Below, piece by piece: positions 34,025 through 42,923 of a DNA stretch of 64,000 nt. Position 1 is the first letter of the stretch. Each line of letters starts with the position of its first letter. The DNA is from DATKRB01 sp963794215 (GTDB lineage Bacteria > Actinomycetota > Acidimicrobiia > Acidimicrobiales > RAAP-2). Made by a program: the position numbers and the translations under genes. The stretch covers positions 744,001 through 808,000 of the forward strand of contig CAWCCQ010000001.1 in the NCBI GenBank assembly GCA_963794215.1, read 5' to 3'. Under the pieces are notes generated by a model. It was not told the DNA's origin, did no database searches, and saw only the letters and a list, made by a program, of their open reading frames with translations.

Positions 34025-34561
34025 GTGACTACGGTCTTGGCGGTGGCCGCGCCCGTCTCCGATCTCCAACTCCTGGCTCGAGTGGGTGTCGGGTTCGGTC
34101 TGTCCTACCTACTGGGCTACGAACGCCAGCTCCGAGGCTCCCTCGCCGGTGACCGCACGTTCGCCGTCGTGGGTACGGCGGCCACCGCTGTCACCGCCGT
34201 GGCCGCCGTCAACGCCCCCCAGGCCGTCGCCGGGGTCTTGACGGGCATCGGGTTCATCGGGGCCGGGGTCGTGTTCAAGGGACGCTCCGGATCGGTTCAC
34301 GGGATCACCACGGCCGCCACTCTCTTTGGCGTCGCTGGGATGGGCATCGTCACCGGGTACGGCTACCTCATCGCGGCAGTCGTGATTGCTGCGGCGTTCC
34401 TCGTGATGCTCGAACTGCCGAATCTGCCGTTGCTCAAGCGCATCGACGCCCGCACCTACGCCCCGCGGTTTCTCAACGACCCCGATCTGTCCGCCCCCCA
34501 TGACTCCACCGCGAAGCTTACTCGGACCGACGGAGCGCCTCCTCGAGAAGCACCACAATGA
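34025..34561 (+). CDS. MgtC/SapB-family membrane protein
   Basis: A 178-residue inner-membrane protein with the MgtC N-terminal module: RVGVGFGLSYLLGYERQLRG, the GDRTFAVVGTAATAVTAVAA segment, GVLTGIGFIGAGVVFKG and GITTAATLFGVAGMGIVTGY, forming four or five transmembrane helices. The cytoplasmic C-terminal domain of full MgtC is replaced by a short hydrophilic tail. MgtC proteins affect Mg2+ and membrane-potential homeostasis and inhibit F-type ATP synthase in pathogens; the role in environmental bacteria is unclear. GTG at 34025. Confidence 0.88.
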   Translation: MTTVLAVAAPVSDLQLLARVGVGFGLSYLLGYERQLRGSLAGDRTFAVVGTAATAVTAVAAVNAPQAVAGVLTGIGFIGAGVVFKGRSGSVHGITTAATLFGVAGMGIVTGYGYLIAAVVIAAAFLVMLELPNLPLLKRIDARTYAPRFLNDPDLSAPHDSTAKLTRTDGAPPREAPQ

Positions 34562-34943
34562 CCAGCACAACAACGAGGAGCATGTGGTGCGGCCGACCTG
34601 ATCGATTTCCGGGCGACGGCGACGCTTGGAGCCCTTGCGCGCCCAAATCCGCTCGAGTTCCTGGCCCTTGCCCACTTCGCCACTCGAACACGTCGGAGGC
34701 TCTTCCCCCCCAAGGGGGCGCGCCTGATTGATCGCCAACGGACTCGCCACGGTCTTGTGATGAGGATCCCCGCAAATGAGCAAAATGGCGCATGACGTCC
34801 TCACCTGGGCTTCGCCCACACTGAACAGCGTCGAGGAGTCGAGGCCGCGGTACGGGGGTGGCCAGCGCCCCGACCATTTGCGCTTGCCGTGACCGGCCCG
34901 GTGCCATAGGTTCAGGGCGGCTTCGGGGACGTGAGGGGGAACC
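34562..34943 (+). other. Intergenic stretch before the mycofactocin-type SDR
   Basis: No convincing gene in these 382 bp. A minus-strand frame ends in a hydrophobic segment (HHMLLVVVLVIVVLL) overlapping the 3' end of the MgtC gene, but the rest of that frame has no recognisable content. GAGGGGG at about 34932-34938 is the ribosome-binding site of the next gene. Confidence 0.35.
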
Positions 34944-35798
34944 GTGGGAAGACTCGACGGCAAGGTGGCGTTCATCACCGGCGCGGGCAGGGGGCAAGGT
35001 CGGAGCCACGCGGTCAGGATGGCCGAAGAGGGCGCGAACATCATCGCCATCGACATCTGTCACGACATCCCCTCGAACCCCTACCCGATGAGCAGCCCCG
35101 AGGATCTGGCCGAGACAGCCAAGCTGGTCGAGGCTACCGGCCGCGGGATCGCCACCGCCCAAGCCGACGTCCGTGACCGCGCCGGTTTGGAGGGCGCCCT
35201 CAACAAGGGAATCAGCGAGTTCGGCCGGCTCGACATCGTCGTCGCCAACGCCGGCATCCTTCCGTCGGGTGAGACGGTCAGTAGCGCGCGGGACTTCCAA
35301 GACGCCATCGACGTCGACCTGGTCGGGGTGATGAACGCGGTGTCAGTCTCGCTTCCGGTCATCGCTGACGGCGGCTCGATCATCGTGACGGGCTCGACCG
35401 CGGGAATGATGCCCAACACCCTTCGGGGTGGAAGCACCGGCGGGTCCGGCTACGTCTTCGCCAAGCAGATCCTGATCCCCTACGTCGAGCAGATGTGCTT
35501 GCACCTCGCCTCGCGGATGATCCGCGTGAACGGGGTCCACCCGACGAACTGCAACACCCACCTGATCCATAACAAGGAGATCTACGCGCTGTTTCGACCC
35601 GACCTCGAGACGGTCACCCGCGAGGACTTCATCCCGGCGTCGACTGCCTTCCAGGCGATGCCCATCCCGTGGGTCGAGCCGGTCGACATCTCCAACCTCA
35701 TGGTCTTCTTGGCCTCGGACGAGTCCCGTTACATCACCGGACAGCAGATCAGGGTCGACGCAGGCTCGTTGCTCAAGTTCCCCAACGGACCAGGCTGA
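34944..35798 (+). CDS. Mycofactocin-coupled SDR (TIGR03971-like)
   Basis: A 284-residue SDR of the mycofactocin-dependent group. The cofactor loop is TGAGRGQGRSHAVRMAEEGA. The group's hallmark insertion, DICHDIPSNPYPMSSPEDLA with ETAKLVE, lies directly after the second beta-strand. VANAG and YVFAK complete the catalytic set, and the C-terminus has ITGQQIRVDAGSLLK. These enzymes hold NAD(H) without exchange and pass hydride to the peptide-derived cofactor mycofactocin. The cofactor's biosynthesis genes (mftABCDEF) are not in this window. GTG at 34944. First of three consecutive plus-strand SDR genes. Confidence 0.88.
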   Translation: MGRLDGKVAFITGAGRGQGRSHAVRMAEEGANIIAIDICHDIPSNPYPMSSPEDLAETAKLVEATGRGIATAQADVRDRAGLEGALNKGISEFGRLDIVVANAGILPSGETVSSARDFQDAIDVDLVGVMNAVSVSLPVIADGGSIIVTGSTAGMMPNTLRGGSTGGSGYVFAKQILIPYVEQMCLHLASRMIRVNGVHPTNCNTHLIHNKEIYALFRPDLETVTREDFIPASTAFQAMPIPWVEPVDISNLMVFLASDESRYITGQQIRVDAGSLLKFPNGPG

Positions 35799-36067
35799 TC
35801 CCAGGTGGGCACGGCAGCGCTCGACCAGACACAGCAGCGCTCGGCGATGGCAACGACCGACCGCATCTGAGCTGACCTGAGCGCGACTGTCGGCGGTTGG
35901 TGACACCATACGGGCAGCCCGCCAGCCACCTTTGGCTCCTGACTCCGAGCGTCGTAGCGAGCTCCCTGGGGTCCACCCATCGGCCAGCGAAGACCGAGCC
36001 GGGCTGCAACGATAGGGACTAGAGGTCTGACGGCGACCAGCCGTCGGGAGAGGTAGGGGGTAGTGGC

Positions 36068-36901
36068 ATGCGGCTGGACGGAAAAGTTGCCATCGTCACC
36101 GGAGCAGGTTCGGGAACCGGGCCGAACCAGGGCATCGGGAAGGCGTTTGCCAAGGCGTTCTTGACCGAAGGGGCCAAGGTCGTCGTCGCCGAGATCGACG
36201 AGACCCGGGGCAAGGAGGTCGTGAGCGACCTCGGTCCGTTGGGTGATCTTTCGTTCGTGTCCGTCGACGTGACCGACCAGGACAGCGCCGACGCGCTGGC
36301 GGCGGAGGTCGTCGATCGTCATGGACAGATCGACATTCTCGTCAACAACGCCGGCATCTACGGTGACATGGGCCGAGTCATGGAGGCCGTGGCTGGCGAG
36401 GCCGATCCGAGCTGGACCTTCTTACAGAAGGTCATGGACGTCAACATGTACGGTCCGTGGATCATGAGCCGGGCGGTCGTGCCCACCATGATGGGGCGAC
36501 GCGCCGGACGGATCGTGAACATCTCCTCGGACGCGGCGTTCTTGTACCGCGGTGGGTTCCCCGAAGGCAGCACCGACCTTCCCAACTTCGCCTACGGCTG
36601 GTCGAAGTGGAACCTGGTCGGGCTGACCAACTTCATGGCCGCGGCACTCGGGCCGCACGGGATCACGGTCAACTGCATCTGCCCGGGCATCACGATGAGC
36701 GACGCCACCCGGATCGGCATGGGACAGGGTGAGGCAGGCAAGACCCCGGCCGATGTCATGACCCAGAACGAGACCGCGCTCAAGCAGAAGCTGGATCCGG
36801 GCGACATCGCCAACGCTGCCCTCTTCCTCGTCTCGGCGGAGGGGTCAATGATCACCGGGCAGACCCTGTCGGTCGACGCGGGGCTGGTCATCGGCCGCTG
36901 A
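36068..36901 (+). CDS. SDR-family oxidoreductase with enlarged glycine loop
   Basis: A 277-residue SDR. The cofactor motif is expanded: TGAGSGTGPNQGIGKAFA, with a GTGPNQ insertion compared with TGxxxGIG. NNAGIYGDM and YGWSK give the structural Asn and catalytic Tyr/Lys, and NISSDAAFL the catalytic Ser. It ends TLSVDAGLVIGR. ATG 36068 follows a purine-rich stretch (GAGGTAGGGGGTAG). It is separated by 269 bp from the previous SDR and 114 bp from the next; both gaps lack genes. Substrate unknown. Confidence 0.9.
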   Translation: MRLDGKVAIVTGAGSGTGPNQGIGKAFAKAFLTEGAKVVVAEIDETRGKEVVSDLGPLGDLSFVSVDVTDQDSADALAAEVVDRHGQIDILVNNAGIYGDMGRVMEAVAGEADPSWTFLQKVMDVNMYGPWIMSRAVVPTMMGRRAGRIVNISSDAAFLYRGGFPEGSTDLPNFAYGWSKWNLVGLTNFMAAALGPHGITVNCICPGITMSDATRIGMGQGEAGKTPADVMTQNETALKQKLDPGDIANAALFLVSAEGSMITGQTLSVDAGLVIGR

Positions 36902-37015
36902 CCGTCGGTCCGGTCCAGACTCGCCGCAGCGTTCCTCGCAGACACCCGGGTAGCGGCCCCGACCAGTGCTGATCCCGGACCTTCTCCGGGTGCGCCCAGA
37001 CAAGGGGGATTTTCA

Positions 37016-37819
37016 ATGGCCGAGTTTCCGTTCGGACTGGAAGGAAGGGTGGCGATCGTCACCGGGGGTGGGACGGGAATCGGCACGGCGTCGGCGAGGC
37101 TGCTCGCCAGTTTCGGGGCCGATGTCGTGCTCGCCAGCCGCAAACTGGAGAACCTCGAGCGAGCAGCAGCCGAGCTCAAGACACAGACCGGACGGTCGAT
37201 CCTCGCGGTCCAGACGGACGTACGCGACGAGTCCTCAGCCCTCGCGATGGTAGAGCGGACCATCGAAGAGCTCGGCCGAGTGGACGTCCTCATGAACAAT
37301 GCTGGGGGAAGTTACATGTTCCCCTTCCTCCAAACCCCCGTCGACCGGTACGACAACAACATGGACCTGAACCTGCGCGGACCCTACGTGTTGACCCAGG
37401 CTGTCGCTCCCCACATGATCCGCCAGGGCGGCGGCTCGATCATCAACATCTCGTCGGGGGCGGGGATCGCTGGGGTGCGCGGCGGTGCGGTCTACAGCTC
37501 CGCCAAGGCAGGGCTCCAGATGCTCACGCGAGTCGTTGCGAACGAATTGGGTCGCCACCACATCCGCTGCAACTGCATTGCAGTGGGCGGCGTGGCTTCC
37601 GAAGGGGCGCTCCGCTCATGGGCCCGGTTCGGTCAGACTCCTGAGTCGGTAGGGAGACGGGTACCGCTGGGACGCGCGGGCCAGCCCGAGGACATCGCGT
37701 GGGGGGTCTTGTACTTCGCGACGGACATGTCGGCTTGGGTGAGTGGCCAGACCCTCGCCATCGATGGGGGCCCGACCATGGGAGGCCTCTCCGACGACGA
37801 CGAAGAGGAACCGGCCTAG
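37016..37819 (+). CDS. SDR-family oxidoreductase
   Basis: A 267-residue classical SDR: TGGGTGIGTASARLL cofactor loop, MNNAGG motif, NISSGAG with catalytic Ser and YSSAK with Tyr/Lys. The C-terminal SGQTLAIDGGPTMGG is followed by an acidic tail (DDDEEEPA). Similar enzymes serve as 2,4-dienoyl-CoA reductase-like or 3-oxoacyl reductases. AAGGGGG lies before ATG 37016. Third of three SDR genes in a row, convergent with the Lrp-type regulator gene. Confidence 0.9.
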   Translation: MAEFPFGLEGRVAIVTGGGTGIGTASARLLASFGADVVLASRKLENLERAAAELKTQTGRSILAVQTDVRDESSALAMVERTIEELGRVDVLMNNAGGSYMFPFLQTPVDRYDNNMDLNLRGPYVLTQAVAPHMIRQGGGSIINISSGAGIAGVRGGAVYSSAKAGLQMLTRVVANELGRHHIRCNCIAVGGVASEGALRSWARFGQTPESVGRRVPLGRAGQPEDIAWGVLYFATDMSAWVSGQTLAIDGGPTMGGLSDDDEEEPA

Positions 37820-37896
37820 CCGGCGGGCGGTTCCATTTCAGAATCCCATCCATCGGCCCACTGGGTCACGCGGCGCGCCCGGCGATCGGACTCGGG

Positions 37897-38883
37897 TCAC
37901 GGTTGGGGCGGCGTCATCGTGGCGTGCAGCTTGACCGCGCGCATGACCGGGGCAGTTTCGATGTGGACCAGCCCCTCGAGCGCGGCAAGTTCGACGCTCA
38001 GGTAGTCGTAGAGCGAGCGGTCGCTCTCACAGGCCAAGGAGGCGACTAGGTTCGTCGCTCCGGTGGTGGCGGCGACGAAGGGCATCTCGGGCCGACCGGC
38101 CAAGGCCTCCCCTATCTCGCGCAGCTTTGCAGGTACCACGGACATCCAGAGGAGAGCCTGAGAGTGAATCCCAGCCGCATCGAAAGCGAAGTCCAGGTCG
38201 AAGACGAGGACCCCGGAGGCGATCAGCTCCTCGATGCGCCGTCGGACGGTCGACTCGTGCCAGTGGGTGCGCACCGCCAACTGCCGGAAGGGCGCGCGAC
38301 CGTCTTCGGCGAGCGCTTGGATGAGGGGCCAGTCCGCGTCCTGCAGCCTGGCCGTCGGCCGGTCGGTCGACAGCCTTGTTGGTGTCGGTGGACGGAGCTG
38401 CTCGATCTCCTCGGGGCTGAGGCCGCTCGCCCCGGGTGGGGGCGATGATCCGGTCGTAAACAGGTGGAGCAGGCAGTAGGCGTCGAGGGCGACGATCTGC
38501 CGTCCGACCGCAAGCTGGCCGAGAAGCAGCGGCGTGCGCTGCGCGTCGTCGCGGGAGTGGATCGTGCTGACGATCTCGGTTCCCCCCGAGGTCAGCTGCA
38601 CCCAGGCGGTGTCCGGGCGCTGGGCGAGCTCAGCAGCAATAGCCGGTGCGGTGCCCGGCGTGCAACGGATGCGCACAGCCCAGTCGGACTGTCCGAGCCG
38701 TTGGGAATCGAGCTGGCCGACCACCCGCAGCACTCGTCCCTCGAACAGTCGGCGGTAGCGACGAGCGATGGTCTGCTCGGAGGGTCCGAGGACCTCGGCC
38801 AACCGGGTGAACGACGCCCGAGGGTCCACATAGAGAGCCTGGATGATCCTGCGGTCGAGCCCGTCCAACGTGATGGATCCCAC
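37897..38883 (-). CDS. Double-module Lrp/AsnC-family regulator
   Basis: A 328-residue protein made of two Lrp/AsnC units. HTH 1 is near residues 5-50 (LDGLDRRIIQALYVDPRASF, EQTIARRYRRLF), and HTH 2 near 185-230 (QDADWPLIQALAEDGRAPFR, HESTVRRRIEELIASGVL). A RAM-like ligand-binding part follows each, the second with FVAATTGATNLVASLACESD. Most Lrp proteins are half this size and form dimers; here the dimer is covalent. GTG at 38883 is used since it begins the conserved part. It is divergent from a DHA2 exporter with a palindrome between, which suggests control of that exporter. Confidence 0.85.
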   Translation of the reverse strand: MGSITLDGLDRRIIQALYVDPRASFTRLAEVLGPSEQTIARRYRRLFEGRVLRVVGQLDSQRLGQSDWAVRIRCTPGTAPAIAAELAQRPDTAWVQLTSGGTEIVSTIHSRDDAQRTPLLLGQLAVGRQIVALDAYCLLHLFTTGSSPPPGASGLSPEEIEQLRPPTPTRLSTDRPTARLQDADWPLIQALAEDGRAPFRQLAVRTHWHESTVRRRIEELIASGVLVFDLDFAFDAAGIHSQALLWMSVVPAKLREIGEALAGRPEMPFVAATTGATNLVASLACESDRSLYDYLSVELAALEGLVHIETAPVMRAVKLHATMTPPQP

Positions 38884-38900
38884 ACGAATGATCGTAGTTC

Positions 38901-38925
38901 GCGGAGCCTGCAGGCAGATTTCCGC
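38901..38925. promoter_or_regulatory. Palindrome between Lrp regulator and DHA2 exporter
   Basis: GCCTGCAGGC (38906-38915) is a perfect 10-bp palindrome flanked by inverted GCGGA (38901-38905) and TCCGC (38921-38925). It lies in the 85-bp gap between divergent regulator and transporter genes and is a good candidate for the regulator's binding site. Confidence 0.4.
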
Positions 38926-38968
38926 AAAACCGCGGCGGCATCGCCGACAAGACGGCAGGCTGTGGGTC

Positions 38969-40606
38969 ATGGACAAGAAGTGGTGGACCTTGATCGTGGT
39001 GTGCGCCGCGACGTTCATGCTGCTGTTGGACGTCACCATCGTGATCGTCGCCCTGCCGACGATCCAGTCCGCACTGCATACGAGCTTCAGCGGCGTGCAG
39101 TGGGTCGTCGACGCATATGCCCTCACCCTGGCGTCGGTGTTGCTCACCGCCGGTTCGCTGGCCGATCGCTACGGACGCCGGCTGCTGTTCACCATCGGCC
39201 TGATCGTCTTCACCCTCGGCTCGCTGCTCTGTGGCGTGGCGCAGTCGTCGATCATGTTGATCCTGTCGCGTAGCGCCCAGGGGATCGGCGGGGCGATCCT
39301 CTTTGCTACCTCCCTAGCCCTTCTGGCCCAGAGCTTCCAGGGCAAAGAGCGAGGAATGGCCTTCGGGGTTTGGGGCGCGGTCACCGGGGTGGCCACCGGT
39401 CTCGGACCGGTGCTGGGCGGGATCATCACCACCGGCATTAGCTGGCGGGGCATCTTCTTGGTCAACCTGCCGATCGGCGTGGCCGCGCTGGCGGTCACCC
39501 GGTGGCAGGTGGAGGAGTCCAAGACGCCGCAGGCCGCCCGACCGGACTGGGCCGGTTTCGCCACGCTCACCGCCGGGTTGGTGAGTTTGGTCTACGGCCT
39601 GATCCGGGCCGGCGAGATTGCCTGGAGCGACAACGGGGTAATCATCTGTCTCGTCCTGGCCGCCGTGTTCTTGGCGGCGTTCGTGGCCGTCGAACAGCGT
39701 GCGGACCACCCGCTGTTCGACCTGTCGCTGTTCCGCATCCCCACCTTCAGCGGCGGCCTGGCGGCCGCCTTTGCCATGAACGGCTCCCTCTTCGCCGCGC
39801 TCTTGTACCTCGTGCTCTACCTCCAGGACGACCTCGGGTACTCCGCACTGCAAACGGGCCTGCGCCTGCTGCTCATCAGCGGGGTCACGCTTGTGTCGGC
39901 CACGATCGCGGGGCGGCTCAGCACCCACATGCCCGTGCGCTGGCTCATCGGGCCCGGCCTCGCACTGGTCGGAGTTGGTCTGCTGCTCATGACCGGGCTG
40001 AACGGGACCAGTTCGTGGACGTATCTGATCCCCGGCTTCGTGGTGGCCGGCCTCGGCAGCGGCATGGTCAATCCGCCGCTGGCGTCGACGGCTGTTGGGG
40101 TGGTTCCACCCCAGCGCTCGGGCATGGCCTCGGGGGTCAACACCACGTTCCGTCAGATCGGCATCGCCACCGGAATCGCCGCCTACGGGTCGATCTTCGC
40201 TTCCTCGCTGCGCCACAACCTCGGGCACGCGCTCATCGGCACACCGGCACTACATCCGTACCTGCCCAAGGTCGCCACCGCCATTCAGCAAGGCGACGCC
40301 GCTAGGGCAATCGGGGCGGTGCCCGACCCGCTCCGGGCACCGCTCGGCGTCGCCATCCACTCGAGCTTCGCCAGCAGCCTCGACCTGGTGCTCGCCGTCA
40401 GTGCTGGCTTGGCTCTGGTGGGCGCGATCTGTGCGCTCCTGCTCATCCGCTCGCGCGACTTCGTGCCTACGTTCGCACCGCCACCCGCCGCTCCAATCGA
40501 CACCGAGCAGACGGCAGGGACCGCAGCGTCGGCGCAGTCGGGGGCGTCGGTAGGGTCGGCGGGCTCGACGGGGTCGCACGTTCCCCTGGACCCCGCCGAG
40601 ACGTAG
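38969..40606 (+). CDS. MFS drug exporter, DHA2 (EmrB/QacA) family
   Basis: A 545-residue 14-helix major facilitator. Helix 1 has FMLLLDVTIVIVALPTIQ with the DHA2 motif D1 (LDxTIVNVALP-like), then motif A GSLADRYGRRLLF, SRSAQGIGGAILF (motif B region) and motif C GLGPVLGGIITTGISWRGIF. A Ser/Ala/Gly-rich tail of about 50 residues follows the last helix. It exports drugs or hydrophobic metabolites by proton antiport. ATG at 38969 (MDKKWWTLIVVC). It is divergent from the double-Lrp regulator that probably controls it. Confidence 0.92.
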   Translation: MDKKWWTLIVVCAATFMLLLDVTIVIVALPTIQSALHTSFSGVQWVVDAYALTLASVLLTAGSLADRYGRRLLFTIGLIVFTLGSLLCGVAQSSIMLILSRSAQGIGGAILFATSLALLAQSFQGKERGMAFGVWGAVTGVATGLGPVLGGIITTGISWRGIFLVNLPIGVAALAVTRWQVEESKTPQAARPDWAGFATLTAGLVSLVYGLIRAGEIAWSDNGVIICLVLAAVFLAAFVAVEQRADHPLFDLSLFRIPTFSGGLAAAFAMNGSLFAALLYLVLYLQDDLGYSALQTGLRLLLISGVTLVSATIAGRLSTHMPVRWLIGPGLALVGVGLLLMTGLNGTSSWTYLIPGFVVAGLGSGMVNPPLASTAVGVVPPQRSGMASGVNTTFRQIGIATGIAAYGSIFASSLRHNLGHALIGTPALHPYLPKVATAIQQGDAARAIGAVPDPLRAPLGVAIHSSFASSLDLVLAVSAGLALVGAICALLLIRSRDFVPTFAPPPAAPIDTEQTAGTAASAQSGASVGSAGSTGSHVPLDPAET

Positions 40607-40626
40607 GCCGTCGGCGAGAGGCAGTC

Positions 40627-41709
40627 CTAGCCACCGGGGATGATGAACGGTACCGACACGGCGCCACCGGCCACGGGCTCGTGCTCGCGTCGCTCGAGGT
40701 CCCGATCAAAGACCCGGGTCACCGAATTGCCGGACAGGTCCTCGAGCACCGGGTCGACGAGCAGGCGCGCCGGGCCTGGGATCCAGGGGTCGTCGGGTAC
40801 GAAAGACCACGAGCCCTCACCGACGGCGATCGCCGCGGCGCCGCGGTGCGCCGTGCCCTCTGGCCCGACCACGGTCAGGCAATCTTCGAGGAGGGCGCGG
40901 TCGAGCGGCCGGCCGAACGCCACCACCAAAGGCCGGCGACCCTCGGCAGCAGGGATCGTGAGCGCCCAGGCTGCCGGCTCCACGCGGCTGCGGAGGTCCG
41001 GACCGATCTCGTAACGCTGGCGATACTCCCCCACCAGCGGACGGCCCGCCGCATCAAGCAAGCCGCGCTCGACGACCAGAACCACCGCGGTGCCCTCCTC
41101 CAAGGGGTACCCGGCCTCTTCATGGGGCGCGAGCCCCTGCTTGATCCGGGCGGGGTCAAGCAGCACCGTGAGGCGGCGCCGGCTGCGATCCCACAGTTCG
41201 AAGTCCATTGGAGAGAAGGCCCCCTCGATCGGTGCACCGGTGCCGGCACGCTCGAGCCGCACGTGCCGGGCCGCCAGCCCTTCGCTCATCGGCGCCGAAA
41301 ACCTGAGGTAGAACCGCAGTGCGTTGCGGGGTAGCACGCTTGTGGTGGGCGCGATCTGGATGACTTCGGTCGTCGGGGTACCACCGATGCCCGGGCGGGT
41401 GATGCGCAGGACGACCGGGCCACCGCTGAGCACGGGTTCACGGATCACCATGGCGTACGCGGTGCCAGCCACGAAGGGGAACTGAGGCGAAAAGCGGATC
41501 TCCCCACGCCCGACGCGATAGCGCCCGGGCATCGCCTGCAGGAGGTTCGAGCGCCCGGCGGCATCGACCACCTCGGCCGGCATGACCCGCAGCGCCCTCG
41601 CCAGATCCGCATCCGAACGAGGGCCCAATTGGGCCATCACGTCCGGTGACAGCCCGCGCAGCACCAGACAGTCGGCGCCATCATGCATCGCCCAGGCGAG
41701 CGAAGGCAT
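40627..41709 (-). CDS. Hypothetical protein with Ig-like domains
   Basis: A 360-residue protein of unknown function without signal peptide or transmembrane segment. Beta-rich segments such as LRFYLRFSAPMSEGLAARHV and LVVAFGRPLDRALLEDCLTV resemble bacterial Ig-like (Big_5/SbsA-type) repeats, where a PMD or PLD turn is typical. It starts 18 bp after the stop of the beta-propeller gene, so the two are cotranscribed. Together with the SagB-type gene upstream they form a three-gene minus-strand unit. Nothing in the sequence shows the substrate. Confidence 0.75.
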   Translation of the reverse strand: MPSLAWAMHDGADCLVLRGLSPDVMAQLGPRSDADLARALRVMPAEVVDAAGRSNLLQAMPGRYRVGRGEIRFSPQFPFVAGTAYAMVIREPVLSGGPVVLRITRPGIGGTPTTEVIQIAPTTSVLPRNALRFYLRFSAPMSEGLAARHVRLERAGTGAPIEGAFSPMDFELWDRSRRRLTVLLDPARIKQGLAPHEEAGYPLEEGTAVVLVVERGLLDAAGRPLVGEYRQRYEIGPDLRSRVEPAAWALTIPAAEGRRPLVVAFGRPLDRALLEDCLTVVGPEGTAHRGAAAIAVGEGSWSFVPDDPWIPGPARLLVDPVLEDLSGNSVTRVFDRDLERREHEPVAGGAVSVPFIIPGG

Positions 41710-41727
41710 CGCCCTGGCGCCCCGGCG

Positions 41728-42828
41728 TTACAGCGAGGCCGTCTTGAGCGAGCGCAGGTGGCGCTCGCCGCTCTCGTCGCGTTGCAGAGCCAGCACGTAG
41801 GTGCCGTTGAGGTTGGCTAACCGGCTCACCCCGCGCAGGGACTCGAGCTGCCGGGGCACCCCCACCGGGGCCTGCGGCTCGGTGAGCGCCGGCTGGGTGT
41901 CGATGTCACGACAGGCGATCTTGATGAGACCGTGGTTGCTATTGGACACGAGGAGGAACTCATCGTCGTCCTGGCTGAACGACACCATGTCGAGGGGCTG
42001 GTTCATGGCGCCGAGCTCGGCCACCGTTCGCCCGGTGGCCTTGGTGCCGACGGCCAGTTCGGCCAGCGGGAAGTGCACCACCGGCGTACAGGTGTAGCTG
42101 GCCAGGATGCTGCGGCCGTCCTCGTACGGCACGAAGGTCTTGATCGGCGCCGCCGTCTCCCATTTGCCGTGCGACACGTGAAAGATCTCGAGGCTGTTGT
42201 CGTCCATGTCCCCGGTGAAGGGGAACGGGATACGCCGCAAGTTCGACGCGAATTCCTCGTTGGACATCCCAGCGACCAGGAGCGTCCCGTCGACATAGGA
42301 CATGTCGGTCACCGTCGCCGTCCGGGCGGGGCGGCGCCAGATGCGCAGCTTGCGCCCACCGACCTCGATCTCCTCGCCCTCGGAACCCTCGGGGAGCTCG
42401 ACGCTGACCCTGGGGTCGTCCTCGGCCGGGGCGTTGGTGACGGGCGCGGCGGCGAACGCCACGTCCTCGAGGTTGACCACCCCGAAGGACCCGTCGTGCA
42501 CGTCGATGCGCACGAGCACCGGAACCGCGGCGTCGCCCCGGCCCCGCATGACGGCCAGATAGACGTCGTGGGTGCGGGGGTGAACGGCCATGTCCCGGAT
42601 ACCCACGTCGTCACGGTCGCACCCGAGGAACGCTGCCAGTCGGGTGTCGAGGTTGTCGAGGTCGAACGGCTCCGCGCCCACAGCCTGGGTCCCCCGATCG
42701 GCCACATCGACGGCGAACACCGTCGCCGATGCATTGTCGGCGACAAACAGGACGTCGCCCGGACCAAACGTGATCGGCCCCACTGACCGGATCTCCGGAG
42801 CGCCGACCTGCAACCCGTACTCAGCCAT
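41728..42828 (-). CDS. Cytosolic beta-propeller protein of unknown function
   Basis: A 366-residue protein with propeller-like blades: GPITFGPGDVLFVADNASAT, IRDMAVHPRTHDVYLAVMRG, TVTDMSYVDGTLLVAGMSNE and DDEFLLVSNSNHGLIKIACR. No export signal is visible. ATG 42828 follows a GGGGGTG-rich stretch; an upstream open frame to 42876 is not conserved. It is located between the SagB-type dehydrogenase (95-bp gap) and the Ig-like protein (18-bp gap). No family name could be assigned. A scaffold or substrate-binding role in the unit is a guess. Confidence 0.75.
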   Translation of the reverse strand: MAEYGLQVGAPEIRSVGPITFGPGDVLFVADNASATVFAVDVADRGTQAVGAEPFDLDNLDTRLAAFLGCDRDDVGIRDMAVHPRTHDVYLAVMRGRGDAAVPVLVRIDVHDGSFGVVNLEDVAFAAAPVTNAPAEDDPRVSVELPEGSEGEEIEVGGRKLRIWRRPARTATVTDMSYVDGTLLVAGMSNEEFASNLRRIPFPFTGDMDDNSLEIFHVSHGKWETAAPIKTFVPYEDGRSILASYTCTPVVHFPLAELAVGTKATGRTVAELGAMNQPLDMVSFSQDDDEFLLVSNSNHGLIKIACRDIDTQPALTEPQAPVGVPRQLESLRGVSRLANLNGTYVLALQRDESGERHLRSLKTASL

Positions 42829-42923
42829 GCCGCACCCCCGCATCCGTGTGGGGCGTCGCCCCACTGCTTTGTCCAAAGCCTACCGAAGTGCCCGTCGCGC
42901 CGAGCGGTCATGCGACGCCGGGC

